Shown here one piece after another: positions 26,101 to 32,500 of a DNA stretch of 64,000 nucleotides; position 1 is the stretch's first letter, and each line of letters opens with the position of its first letter. The position numbers and the translations under genes were made by a program. This DNA comes from a bacterium (lineage in GTDB: Bacteria; AUK180). The notes beneath the pieces were generated by a model. That model was not told where the DNA came from, made no database searches, and saw only the letters and a list, made by a program, of their open reading frames with translations. The stretch is from contig JAGLGN010000006.1 in the NCBI GenBank assembly GCA_023144005.1, positions 65,841 through 129,840 of the forward strand, in the 5' to 3' direction.

Positions 26101-28813
26101 TATGGTGAAGAAGGCCGGGGACACTGTCTTTTTTGACATCCATACCGTCAGCGACCATATCGCTGTATTTAGAATATGAACTGCCGGCCTGGAAAGAATC
26201 GAAAACACCTTCAACCTGAACACCGGAAAGCCATCTGTTCTTTATAGCTGAGTAGATATTGGCGTTCGTGAATGTGAATACGCAGAAATATATCGAGCTG
26301 TGAGCATTATTGATGGCGGTGATCATCTTCTGATGAATATCGTCATTCGGCGCCATATAGATCTCAACATTATTATCGGAACGGCCGAATTGAACCTTCT
26401 TACCACCGCCGACCGTAAATTCATGATATCTTGTGCCTATTCCCGAATATGTTTTACCGCCGCCTGAACGGCCGGCCCAGAACTCATTCATCTCCTGAGT
26501 ATAAAGGGTCGCTACATCATAATCCTGGAAATAAATGACATTCTGCGCGTCATTCGTCGTTCCCGACGCATTTATATTCCAAGAACCGGTCATTATGAGA
26601 TTCTTTACGGGAGATGTCGCATGATCATAATCAAGTACGATAAATTTATTATGTGAAAGTCCGGTATCGCCTGAGCCGTCATCGGCGTCATTTCGAACCG
26701 CTGCACCGCCGTATGCGGATTCAAGGTCCGAGTGGAAATCATTTTCACTGTCCCAATAATATTTTTCTGTCCACCAGCGGAAATTTGCAAAACTGCCGTC
26801 AACGAGTTCGGTTTCAAGGGATTGAATTCCGGCAGTATAGAATGCGCCGTCCACATAATCCAGAGCACTGCCGATCCTGTTTTCCAATTGATTATCAAGT
26901 GAAGTGCCCAGACTCATGCCGAGCGTGGTGGCCTGTAATTGCGTTGTTGCGGCATAGGTCTGATCCACCGAATCATTAAAATACACTGTGTACCATTTGG
27001 TATTTGTCATATTGACCGTTATGGGAGAAGTAGTGTCAAGCTCACCCGGTGTGGAGGGATCTGATGCGGATGATTTTATTATAAATCCGTTATCCGAAGT
27101 GCTTGATGATGCCTCCATACCCTTGAATCTGAATTGAAGATATGAAGGGTTGGCAAGCGGAGAATTACTATTATAAGCGTAATAATCGTATGTGATCTCC
27201 TGTCCGGAAACAGTAAAATATGCAATATCTTCCGAAAGAGAAGTAACACCGTCCAGAAGGACATCAACATTGTCCGTGGTAGGAGGCGACCAATTGCTCG
27301 GAACCGTTATGCTCACCTTGTAGATATCATAGGTCGCGCCGGGAGTATAATTTATATAAACATAACTTCCGATACCACCCGCGAATATTGGGTCATTGTC
27401 CTGATAATTGAGGGCGGCGGTTCCGCTTCCGTCACCTGCTCCGGGAGTATAAACATTGACGGTCGGGGATGTCCCGATCTCTGTCAGCGTCCCGCCGGAG
27501 CCCTTTGATTTAGTCGTAAAAGTATATAGAGCATCTGTGGAGGATGTTGCTCCGCTACCTGAACCGGAAGTGTCTCCGTATTTTAATGTAAAGGTCTCGG
27601 CAGCCTCAAGATTCGTACAATCCACCAGAAGCGTCCATGGGCCGGTGCCGGATATTCCGTTGAGGGAACAGGTAGCCCCCGCTCCGGAAGTAACGGTAAC
27701 ATAGCCGTCATTGTTTGAATTGGTGGAGGGAGTTGTCCAGGTTGCCGGAACTGTTATCTCCACTTGGCCTCCTGAAAGATCGGCCTGGGCGGTGAAAAGG
27801 AAGGAGAACTCCGTAAGAACTCCATTTTCGGCTGAAGTAGGATCGACGGGACATGTTCCGGAACCGTCCGTACTGACTGTTGTAAAGGTAAATACATAGC
27901 TCGGACCTTCACCACCGTCGGCATCGCCGTCGAGGCCATTGCCGGATGTATCCTGCGCGCCGCTTGTTATGGTTACCGTATAAAGCTGGCCCTGGGCGAA
28001 GGTGTCATGAACCACTGTCATCTGAGAGTCCGCGGCATTCCATGAAAATACCTTGCCGGTTACATCAGGAACTATTGAGAATGCTGACTCAGCCGTAGAG
28101 GTATTCATTGCCTCGTCAAAAACGATTATGATATCCTGGCCGAGTGATACGGATGTCGCACCCGAATTCGGGGTAGTATCTATTACCTGGGGTGGGACCG
28201 TCTCGCCGCCGCCGCATGTACTGTTCATACAGGAATTGGCTTGTCCGGGAGTACCGTTGATCGAAGGCTCACCGTTTTTCGTGACTCCATCATTTGTAGC
28301 CCAATTTGAACTAACTGTACCATCTGAACATGGGTCTATTCTTTCCATGGTATAGAATCCTGCTGCTACACCAGCAAACCAGGTACCGCTATTATCATCG
28401 GCAGTATCGATCACATTGCCACCACCATTCTGGGCATCATAAAGAATTATCTCATCTCCGCCTACATTCAATCCGATCGTGGCATCCCATATCTCTTCGG
28501 TGGCGCCAGAAGTAAAAACATTAACATCATTGGCGTAAACAAGATAACCGCCCGCTGGAATAACTGTAGTGCTTTCACCATCGGCTACAGAAAAATTAAG
28601 AGTAACTCCCGTATCTGCACCGTAAATAGACCAGTTGGCGATATCTATATCACTTCCTGTTGTATTGTAGAATTCTATCCACTCATCTGATGTACTTGCG
28701 GAGGTTCCCATCCAGGAAATTTCATTGATTACAACATCGCCGGCAGAGGCTGCGAAAAGCAAAGAAGATGCGAGAAGCATCATAAAAACAATTGTCAAAA
28801 AGCGTTTATACAT
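20174..28813 (-). CDS. Giant exported protein with four lamin-tail domains, a phospholipase-D-type domain and a C-terminal FlgD/T9SS-like module
   Basis: 2879 residues. A signal peptide of about 22 residues is followed by a lamin-tail domain (VVINEISWMG..DEWIEFYN). A Big_5-like Ig module follows at about 206-320. A phospholipase-D-like unit carries two HxKx4D motifs, HNKFIVLD (about 718-725) and HHKYMIID (about 904-911), each followed by a TGSxN-type motif. Further lamin-tail domains start near 1110, 1320 and 1670 (INEVFFRG, INEVCYYG, ISEVNFES). Later come Ig-like modules, TolB-like repeats near 2289 (VWSPDGTEVAYVSD) and a C-terminal module starting at a YPNP motif about 90 residues from the end. 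That module resembles FlgD-Ig or type A type IX sorting domains, but no type IX secretion genes are in view. The PLD fold fits an extracellular nuclease or phospholipase. AGGAG (28820-28824) supports the start. G+C is higher than in the genes downstream. Confidence 0.85.
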   Translation of the reverse strand: MYKRFLTIVFMMLLASSLLFAASAGDVVINEISWMGTSASTSDEWIEFYNTTGSDIDIANWSIYGADTGVTLNFSVADGESTTVIPAGGYLVYANDVNVFTSGATEEIWDATIGLNVGGDEIILYDAQNGGGNVIDTADDNSGTWFAGVAAGFYTMERIDPCSDGTVSSNWATNDGVTKNGEPSINGTPGQANSCMNSTCGGGETVPPQVIDTTPNSGATSVSLGQDIIIVFDEAMNTSTAESAFSIVPDVTGKVFSWNAADSQMTVVHDTFAQGQLYTVTITSGAQDTSGNGLDGDADGGEGPSYVFTFTTVSTDGSGTCPVDPTSAENGVLTEFSFLFTAQADLSGGQVEITVPATWTTPSTNSNNDGYVTVTSGAGATCSLNGISGTGPWTLLVDCTNLEAAETFTLKYGDTSGSGSGATSSTDALYTFTTKSKGSGGTLTEIGTSPTVNVYTPGAGDGSGTAALNYQDNDPIFAGGIGSYVYINYTPGATYDIYKVSITVPSNWSPPTTDNVDVLLDGVTSLSEDIAYFTVSGQEITYDYYAYNSNSPLANPSYLQFRFKGMEASSSTSDNGFIIKSSASDPSTPGELDTTSPITVNMTNTKWYTVYFNDSVDQTYAATTQLQATTLGMSLGTSLDNQLENRIGSALDYVDGAFYTAGIQSLETELVDGSFANFRWWTEKYYWDSENDFHSDLESAYGGAAVRNDADDGSGDTGLSHNKFIVLDYDHATSPVKNLIMTGSWNINASGTTNDAQNVIYFQDYDVATLYTQEMNEFWAGRSGGGKTYSGIGTRYHEFTVGGGKKVQFGRSDNNVEIYMAPNDDIHQKMITAINNAHSSIYFCVFTFTNANIYSAIKNRWLSGVQVEGVFDSFQAGSSYSKYSDMVADGMDVKKDSVPGLLHHKYMIIDCDSVRSDPVVITGSTNWTNATDVTGDNDENTIIIHDANVANEFYQEFRARYGPSANITPADADIVPLTCSTNEVKTITLTVTHNGTSGDNMTKVSVWFPDTWSPAPSSANTIVKRNDGHYYNLVTDVTFTAETGGTWVKLICPSTEEIISGGTGGTESVDFVFTNFTSPSSAGPTAFTTKVDWDSNPNAPELSEVSPTPAINIRAGVVVINEVFFRGDNTEDWIEIYCASGGPINVQNWYLTRFSDSDTPNDKIKVLPDITLADGDLLLVTWETPLSSTDETDGTGKGDTKWDIYVNGAENGQMIATDEQVVLKDNLDRFVDAVGWAEHGDASFRTGETTDFTILIDNNQWEDYAVLGTVETTDFLNSDLLDPVAKELYSFARKSDGFDNNQIEDWLIEGSPTPGSGNANLPLLVINEVCYYGSTTSINYFRGIKLEWDWIEIYCLDDTNGGNGIDLDGYIIYEENGAEVTLPSVIIKTGQYLLIEGTTGSNDSEAQVVDNVARIYDNGLALSSGDSYLTLKDSGDHILDFVAWADWTSCPGNWSATTTFFDAAQENGEWYDYAPGSCIVGSVSADDRENDAVCINNDGTNGSIARDGDSTDTNDKVDWSVIANGSPTPGMPNTTPVPSGKMFVTPNKVRPSTSYDFTLEFVTATEPIEMYYTVVPAAFGDPNGWTINLLGTDGGLHTVGTYGAAAGGGTAIWVDGFTGDYLEPGATSALEFVSVTSPAALGGYIYYSGSKVVGEFPYEVANNPVVTVLDGIILISEVNFESSSTSSDYWGTHDWVELYIKDVGGAGIDISSFLITDMDGTDTSFAGSAVTVHTGDYVVVHWIVGEPDETDGTGDTNGNGFVDLYVDDTPLTDTDDQAALMNGAVYYDCAVWANDDGVGTDIPGDVPTLVVEGQWLIEGASPQESDCSNSSLYNYSDSLVRISLASDSDNLYDWARTTTLSPGAANVLDYDGTGIMQVSDTIAGFAYTLTSSHDILDSGTKWQFRFVPQCPVSDGVVSINILPVADGWTAPDTSFISISASEDAVIGSFSISGNHISIPIVSMSQNETMVLTYGTGNDITVGTKASGNDFPFGTKFSGSDIVYPYDDSPEVNLVALAGDHIEVEGPFSNGILVGDSATFTIRLVDEYGNQAPEGDPNATLDITLTIDDFVADNSEDIDTTTLTGATNVDGGNDVSVTGALVGSDGTVRLIDYEPTTGQVPRTLRVTVVDDPSILSGSAVHTIDVSIYPPLTVKKAYSVHTTASDKYKEINVEFTAPFDSYTLGDTTAYSLTKDSGAPHPGVDSFYALTDNRVLRVIPGLDLIPGETYTIAVSETILDGLGVGTTIVAPFTAKFMVPYESGINIAVNEVNNFDATTVTGGRYDLFPVWSPDGTEVAYVSDSNGVCNVYTLDVSNTSNSPVQLTTNLEDVLYFSQIAWGTDGYIYYATYNSAEDHSRLFRRLDDGTGSPVELTTDTWHGWYDPDYCPAAQQPDSTDRLVVTIGGDLYAIDLGALPIDADNQDLSVIKLTHLSDEYSATASRCLQPKWWWGPAAGYPDADELKVAFVYESRTDDSTQIYILNDVEEIINTAIGEATGSPSNMVTVLGDARMTLVTHAPGNASAAYNTLPKWSPSWSLGNNENGGIISYVQDENDLFDNAIFNDVSSGTAVTDSLTGVNFNTYMTNWDDPVLATDDADVNFIPQIIGNNSFNEAFMSWAPAGGDKITYITKVGDTYTLSILPIETQVEVGPSGGILFDNSFTQVHVPADALQDNTSLSVSPPDFVPAVTDDKMVETGEVREFYADDAGITFDEPVTMVIAYADADQDGYVDGSTVYEGNLKVWYYNSTLSPAQWELIGGEVDVDANTLTIQTNHFSTYGLYGYVESKAFVFEDVRIYPNPAVTTEQIFFDHIPALFDTMAIYNVAGEKVREFETADVDISDPGNPTIDWDTTNDDDNRLASGVYILVIETEAGSDYYKFAIIR

Positions 28814-29043
28814 AAAGAACTCCTATTATATATATATTTATGGAATATAATAAGCCTTAATTAAGTGCAATTTCTGTACCATACGATATGTAGTTTTCCA
28901 TCCCCCGATATACTTGCTATCTCGTAGTTTTATGGTATTTACAATTTCCATTTTCTGGAATCCATTTCATTTTTCTGGTATTTTCAGAAATCCTTGCTAT
29001 TTCTTGTTATGTTCGCCCTTTTTCCTTATTTCAATAATATCTA

Positions 29044-29072
29044 TTGACTTTTTCTTGGCTTTTTGCTATAGT
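29044..29072 (+). promoter_or_regulatory. Promoter of perR-rubrerythrin, leaderless geometry
   Basis: TTGACT (29044-29049), a 17-bp spacer and TATAGT (29067-29072), then 5 bases to the ATG at 29078. I found no convincing PerR box. The remainder of the 264-bp gap back to 28813 is AT-rich, with no other structure I could define. Confidence 0.7.
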
Positions 29073-29077
29073 ATCAC

Positions 29078-29500
29078 ATGAAACAGAGCACCAGTTTCGA
29101 CGACTTCATTTCAAAGGTGAAGGACAAGAAAATAATGATCACTTCGCTGAGATACGCCATGCTCTCGTTTCTTTATAATTCAAGCAGTCATCCAACCGTA
29201 AATGCGATTTTCAATGACATTAAAAGCAAGATGCCGAATACTACACTTGCCGCAATATATAAGAACTTGAGCCTTTTTGAAAGGGAGGGCTTTGTATTGG
29301 AATTCGCCCTGCTTGGCGAAAAACATTATGATCTGATGACAGAGTCTCATGATCATTTCCTCTGTGTATCCTGCAAGAAGATTATTGATCTGCCAACCTC
29401 GCCAGATACCCCTGTGGATGAAAGGTTCGGTGTGATCAATTATTCGACAGCATTCCATGTCGGCATCTGCAAGGAATGCCAAAATAAGGAGAAAATATGA
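29078..29500 (+). CDS. perR: Fur-family peroxide regulator, PerR-like
   Basis: 140-residue metal-dependent repressor: an N-terminal winged helix (about 10-85) and a C-terminal metal and dimerisation domain. The regulatory-site pattern matches Bacillus PerR almost residue for residue: H38, D85, H91, H93 and D104. An Asp at 104 is the feature that favours PerR over Fur. Two CxxC pairs (C96/C99 and C131/C134) form the structural zinc site. PerR proteins sense peroxide by iron-catalysed histidine oxidation and derepress detoxification genes. That fits the rubrerythrin gene that overlaps it by 4 bases (ATGA). It is probably autoregulated; no operator was identified. Confidence 0.9.
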   Translation: MKQSTSFDDFISKVKDKKIMITSLRYAMLSFLYNSSSHPTVNAIFNDIKSKMPNTTLAAIYKNLSLFEREGFVLEFALLGEKHYDLMTESHDHFLCVSCKKIIDLPTSPDTPVDERFGVINYSTAFHVGICKECQNKEKI

Positions 29501-30006
29501 GAGACATGACCAAAGAAGCCCTTCAACAGGCATTTTCCGGAGAATCTCAGGCACAACTTAAGTATCTGATCTATGCTGAGAAAGCGGAGGCGGAAGGCAA
29601 GATCAATATCGCTAGATTGTTTCGCGCAGTCGCCCATGCGGAATATGTCCACGCGAAGAATCACTTCAAGGCATTAGAGAAACTTCACACTACCGCGGAA
29701 AATCTGGATGATGCCCGGGGAGGCGAGGAGTTCGAGGTGGAAGAGATGTATCCCGCATACGACGCCATTGCCACATTGCAGGACGAAAAGAAAGCAAAGA
29801 CGGCTATTTACTATGCTTTGGAAGCGGAAAAGATACACCGGAACATGTACGAGGAAGCAAAGGATCTCGTTATCGCCGGAAAGGATATGGACGGCAAGAG
29901 GATTTACATCTGCCCCATATGCGGCTTCACCCATATCGGCGAGGACGATCTTCCCGGAAATTGCCCGGTATGCAATGTTCCCAATGAGAAGTTCAGGATA
30001 TTCTAG
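29497..30006 (+). CDS. rbr: Rubrerythrin
   Basis: 169-residue non-haem di-iron peroxidase that reduces hydrogen peroxide in the cytosol of anaerobes. The ferritin-like domain supplies E16 (SGESQAQ), E49 and H52 (AEYVH), a middle Glu near 82-83, and E111 with H114 (EAEKIH). A C-terminal rubredoxin-type iron site is made by C139/C142 and C156/C159. AAGGAG lies 5 bases ahead of the start. Its position inside the perR operon indicates peroxide-induced expression. The stop codon is embedded in an inverted repeat that precedes the next gene. Confidence 0.95.
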   Translation: MRDMTKEALQQAFSGESQAQLKYLIYAEKAEAEGKINIARLFRAVAHAEYVHAKNHFKALEKLHTTAENLDDARGGEEFEVEEMYPAYDAIATLQDEKKAKTAIYYALEAEKIHRNMYEEAKDLVIAGKDMDGKRIYICPICGFTHIGEDDLPGNCPVCNVPNEKFRIF

Positions 30007-30032
30007 TGTACTGTTCCATAAATTGTACACTA
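30004..30032. promoter_or_regulatory. Perfect 8-bp inverted repeat between rubrerythrin and the small winged-helix gene
   Basis: TAGTGTAC (30004-30011) and GTACACTA (30025-30032) are separated by 13 bases. The left arm contains the rubrerythrin stop codon, and the right arm ends 1 base before the AGGAG of the next gene. It could be an operator for the winged-helix protein (autoregulation) or an RNA hairpin setting the rbr to downstream ratio. There is no T-run, so it is not a standard terminator. Confidence 0.55.
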
Positions 30033-30043
30033 TAGGAGAGATT

Positions 30044-30217
30044 ATGGAACTGAAGGATAAGATATTAAAATTGTTCAAGAGCTCAAAGCCCTTGAAAAGC
30101 GCACAGATCGCAGAAGAACTGAAGATCGATAAAAAGGAAGTGGATAAGATAATCAAAGAGCTTAAGAAAGAAGATAAGATCTATTCCCCCGAACGATGCA
30201 AATATACAAGCAAATAA
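30044..30217 (+). CDS. 57-residue winged-helix DNA-binding protein
   Basis: A short gene supported by AGGAG (30034-30038) 5 bases ahead of the ATG and by its position 37 bases past rubrerythrin. The protein is almost only a helix-turn-helix: LKSAQIAEELKIDKKEVDK is the recognition unit and IIKELKKEDKIYSPERCKY the wing. Small MarR-like proteins ending in SPxRCxY occur in anaerobic bacteria and methanogens, and this looks like one; I recall no defined target. It lacks room for a sensor domain, so any signal must act through the wing cysteine (C52) or through a partner. A role in the oxidative-stress operon is inferred from context. Confidence 0.8.
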   Translation: MELKDKILKLFKSSKPLKSAQIAEELKIDKKEVDKIIKELKKEDKIYSPERCKYTSK

Positions 30218-30295
30218 AGTAGCATCGGCATTGTTGCCGTATTTATGAATCATATCACTAGTATCTCTTCGGAGGTACGCTGCTCTTTTAAACCT

Positions 30296-30328
30296 GGGAG
30301 GGGAGAACCTCCCCCTCCCACCTTTTTT
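30296..30328 (+). terminator. Rho-independent terminator downstream of the perR-rbr operon
   Basis: GGGAGGGGAG (30296-30305), loop AAC and CTCCCCCTCCC (30309-30319, one bulged C) form a strong stem, followed by ACC and six T residues (30323-30328). It is the most canonical terminator in the window and lies 78 bases past the winged-helix gene. A weaker stem (CGGCA/TGCCG) at 30226-30239 is closer to that gene. Confidence 0.75.
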
Positions 30329-30741
30329 CCGCGTGACGCGTCACGTCTGACGCGTAGCGCTAAATGTGGAGAAAGAAACAGCTGTGAAGGCTGTTGTCGT
30401 GTGATTCTAACGGGGCAAAGAGTTTACACGCTCCGCTTCCTGTCAACTCTTTGCTTGGAACTTTTACATCGGGACAGACGAACGCCTTTGGCGTACGACA
30501 TGTCCCATATCTACCTACGCTCCGGCGTTCTATGTTTTTTTGCCGATAATTTAATGATAAATACGAAATATTGTTTTTCCGGTTACGGGTGTATTTCTTG
30601 CTCCCATTCCCCAACTAACCTCCAGCCTCTAACCTCTATTCTTACCTGCCGCAAAAAGCGGCTAGGCAAAAAAGTGTTCTAATTCATAAATAAGATGACA
30701 ATGGAATTCTTAGATTTGAGTTAATTCCCACGATAAATGCA
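30329..30741. other. Non-coding intergenic stretch with short palindromes
   Basis: No credible gene is present: open frames here have no ribosome site and odd composition. Contents visible by eye are a perfect 14-bp palindrome at 30332-30345 (CGTGACGCGTCACG), a nearby repeat of the GACGCGT word, a GCCGC/GCGGC hairpin near 30648-30662, and CT-rich words (a CCTCCAGCCTCTA string near 30620) shared with the gap before the cyclase gene. Confidence 0.5.
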
Positions 30742-31146
30742 GTCTGAAGCGTGAGGTGTAAAGTGGGAACCAAGATGAAATAAAACTGGATCCCACGGTC
30801 GCAGCTCCCTCTGGATGACATTCTCCTCTTCTTCATTTCCTTCCCTCATCCGCTCATCGGGAGCCCGGCAGCGTCGGGCGACCAACCCAAAAGAGTTTTG
30901 AACCGTCTAAGTGACATTGACATTTTTAACGGCATGAATGAATGGCGGCGAAGCCGAAAATATCCAAGTGTCTGAGTGAGCTAAAGCTAACGAGTTTTGG
31001 GATTTTAATGAGTGATGGCCGTGGTGAGTATCGTTGCAAAAAATGACATGAGAGCAAAGACGGATCAAAACTCCATTAAACAATATTTATTCAATTGTCA
31101 ATTTTACATTGACAATTCAATGATAATATTCCCTTCGGGCTGAAGC
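30742..31146. repeat. Dispersed ~405-bp intergenic repeat, copy A
   Basis: It aligns end to end with 46351-46758 in the same orientation, at about 90% identity by eye with only a few single-base indels. It opens with four degenerate heptamers (GTCTGAA, GCGTGAG, GTGTAAA, GTGGGAA) and ends with a perfect stem AATTGTCAA/TTGACAATT and the word CCCTTCGGGCTGAAGC. It stops 4 bases short of the permease stop codon. Open frames across it differ between the copies and look non-coding. Terminal inverted repeats and a transposase are absent. Confidence 0.85.
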
Positions 31147-31150
31147 GTTT

Positions 31151-32491
31151 TTATCCGAAGATCAGCGCCAACACCGAGAATCCCGTGATCACATACAGCA
31201 TCGGGCTGATCTCTTTATATTTTCCCAAGAGCAACTTTATCAATGTATAGGACAAGAACCCCCATACTATTCCCTGCGTAATGGAGAAGGTCAATGGAAT
31301 AAGAAGCAGTGATAAAAAAGCCGGTATACCCTCTTCAAGTTTTTTAAAATTGATCTTGCCGATACCCTGAATCATGTAAACACCGATTATCACCATAACG
31401 GGCGCGGTAGCAAAAGCAGGTACGGCTCTGATGATATTTGAGAAGAATAAAAGCGGGAGAAAGAGCAGGCCGATAACTATAGCGGTCAGGCCCGTGCGGC
31501 CGCCTTCTTCAACACCGGCGGCGGATTCAACATATGTTGTGCCCGAGCTCGAACCGACAATGCCGGAAAGTGTTGTCGAAACAGCATCTACCAGAAGCGC
31601 TTTGCCCACATTCTTCGGCTGTCCATCCTTATCCACCATGCCGGAGACCTCTGAAATCCCGACAAAAGTCGATATTGAATCGAACATATCTGTAAATAAA
31701 AAAGTAAATATAGGGGCTAACATTCCAATTGTCAATGCGCCTTTTAAATCCATCTGCATGAACACGGACGTAAAATCAGGCATGCTGAGAATGCTTCCGC
31801 TCATTTCCACTAATTTCGCGCCACCGAACAATCTTCCCATCGGGATCGCGATGATGGTGGTGATCGCCATGCCGATCAAGAGCCCTCCCTTTACTTTTTT
31901 GATAGTTAGGATAGAGATAAGCAATAATCCCGCTAAAAAGAAATATACTTGAGGTGTAAATGCCCCGCGTGAAACACAGGTAAATTGATTCGGTACGATA
32001 AATCCCGCATTGTTCAAGCCGATGAAGGTAATAAAAAGGCCGATGCCTGCGGCGATAGATCTTCTCAAGGTCAAAGGTATAGCCGCTACTATGGCACGGC
32101 GGACCTTGAACAAAGACAGTAGAATGAAGACAATTCCCGATAGAAATACAGCCCCGAGAGCGGTCTGCCACGGAATTCCCTGTATCTTCACCAATGTGAT
32201 CGCAAAGAAAGCATTGAGTCCCATACCGGGGGCAAGTCCGTATGGCAGATTGGCATATAGTCCCATTAATATAGATGACAGCACACAAACGAGGATCGTA
32301 GCGGTAACAACGCCGCTAAAGGGCATCCCCGTGCCATCTGAAAGCATGGCGGGATTTACCACTACAATATAGCTCATAGTGAGAAAAGTCGTGAGGCCTG
32401 CAAGGATCTCCTTTGAAAAACTGGAATTGAATTTATCCAGATTCTTCAGGCTCCAGAAGAAGCCCTTTGCTTGATAATTGATGTCATTCAT
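31151..32491 (-). CDS. AzgA/PbuG-type purine (guanine/hypoxanthine) permease
   Basis: 446-residue inner-membrane transporter of the NCS2 superfamily, AzgA branch. Diagnostic segments are the N-terminal FSKEILAGLTTFLTMSYIV with NPAMLS, the LAPGMGLNAFFA loop, and DMFDSISTFVGISE followed by SGIVGSSSGTTYVESAAG, which carry the substrate-site residues of the family. The 12-14 membrane spans fit its length. Family members import hypoxanthine, guanine or adenine by proton symport; the exact base cannot be read from the sequence. AAGGAG precedes the ATG. It is the last gene of the dnaN-gyrase operon, 9 bases after tex, and the copy A repeat follows its stop codon. Confidence 0.9.
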   Translation of the reverse strand: MNDINYQAKGFFWSLKNLDKFNSSFSKEILAGLTTFLTMSYIVVVNPAMLSDGTGMPFSGVVTATILVCVLSSILMGLYANLPYGLAPGMGLNAFFAITLVKIQGIPWQTALGAVFLSGIVFILLSLFKVRRAIVAAIPLTLRRSIAAGIGLFITFIGLNNAGFIVPNQFTCVSRGAFTPQVYFFLAGLLLISILTIKKVKGGLLIGMAITTIIAIPMGRLFGGAKLVEMSGSILSMPDFTSVFMQMDLKGALTIGMLAPIFTFLFTDMFDSISTFVGISEVSGMVDKDGQPKNVGKALLVDAVSTTLSGIVGSSSGTTYVESAAGVEEGGRTGLTAIVIGLLFLPLLFFSNIIRAVPAFATAPVMVIIGVYMIQGIGKINFKKLEEGIPAFLSLLLIPLTFSITQGIVWGFLSYTLIKLLLGKYKEISPMLYVITGFSVLALIFG

Positions 32492-32500
32492 AAATACTCC

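Noticed and set aside
28814-29077. Gap before perR considered as a riboswitch or PerR box region
   Set aside because: AT-rich with loose repeated words only; no matching palindrome or conserved aptamer pattern was visible.
30245-30682. 145-codon open frame in the gap after the winged-helix gene
   Set aside because: It crosses a canonical terminator and a palindrome, has no Shine-Dalgarno, and its translation looks like non-coding sequence.
30742-31146. Long repeat considered as an insertion sequence or MITE
   Set aside because: I could find no terminal inverted repeats, target-site duplication or transposase fragment at either copy.
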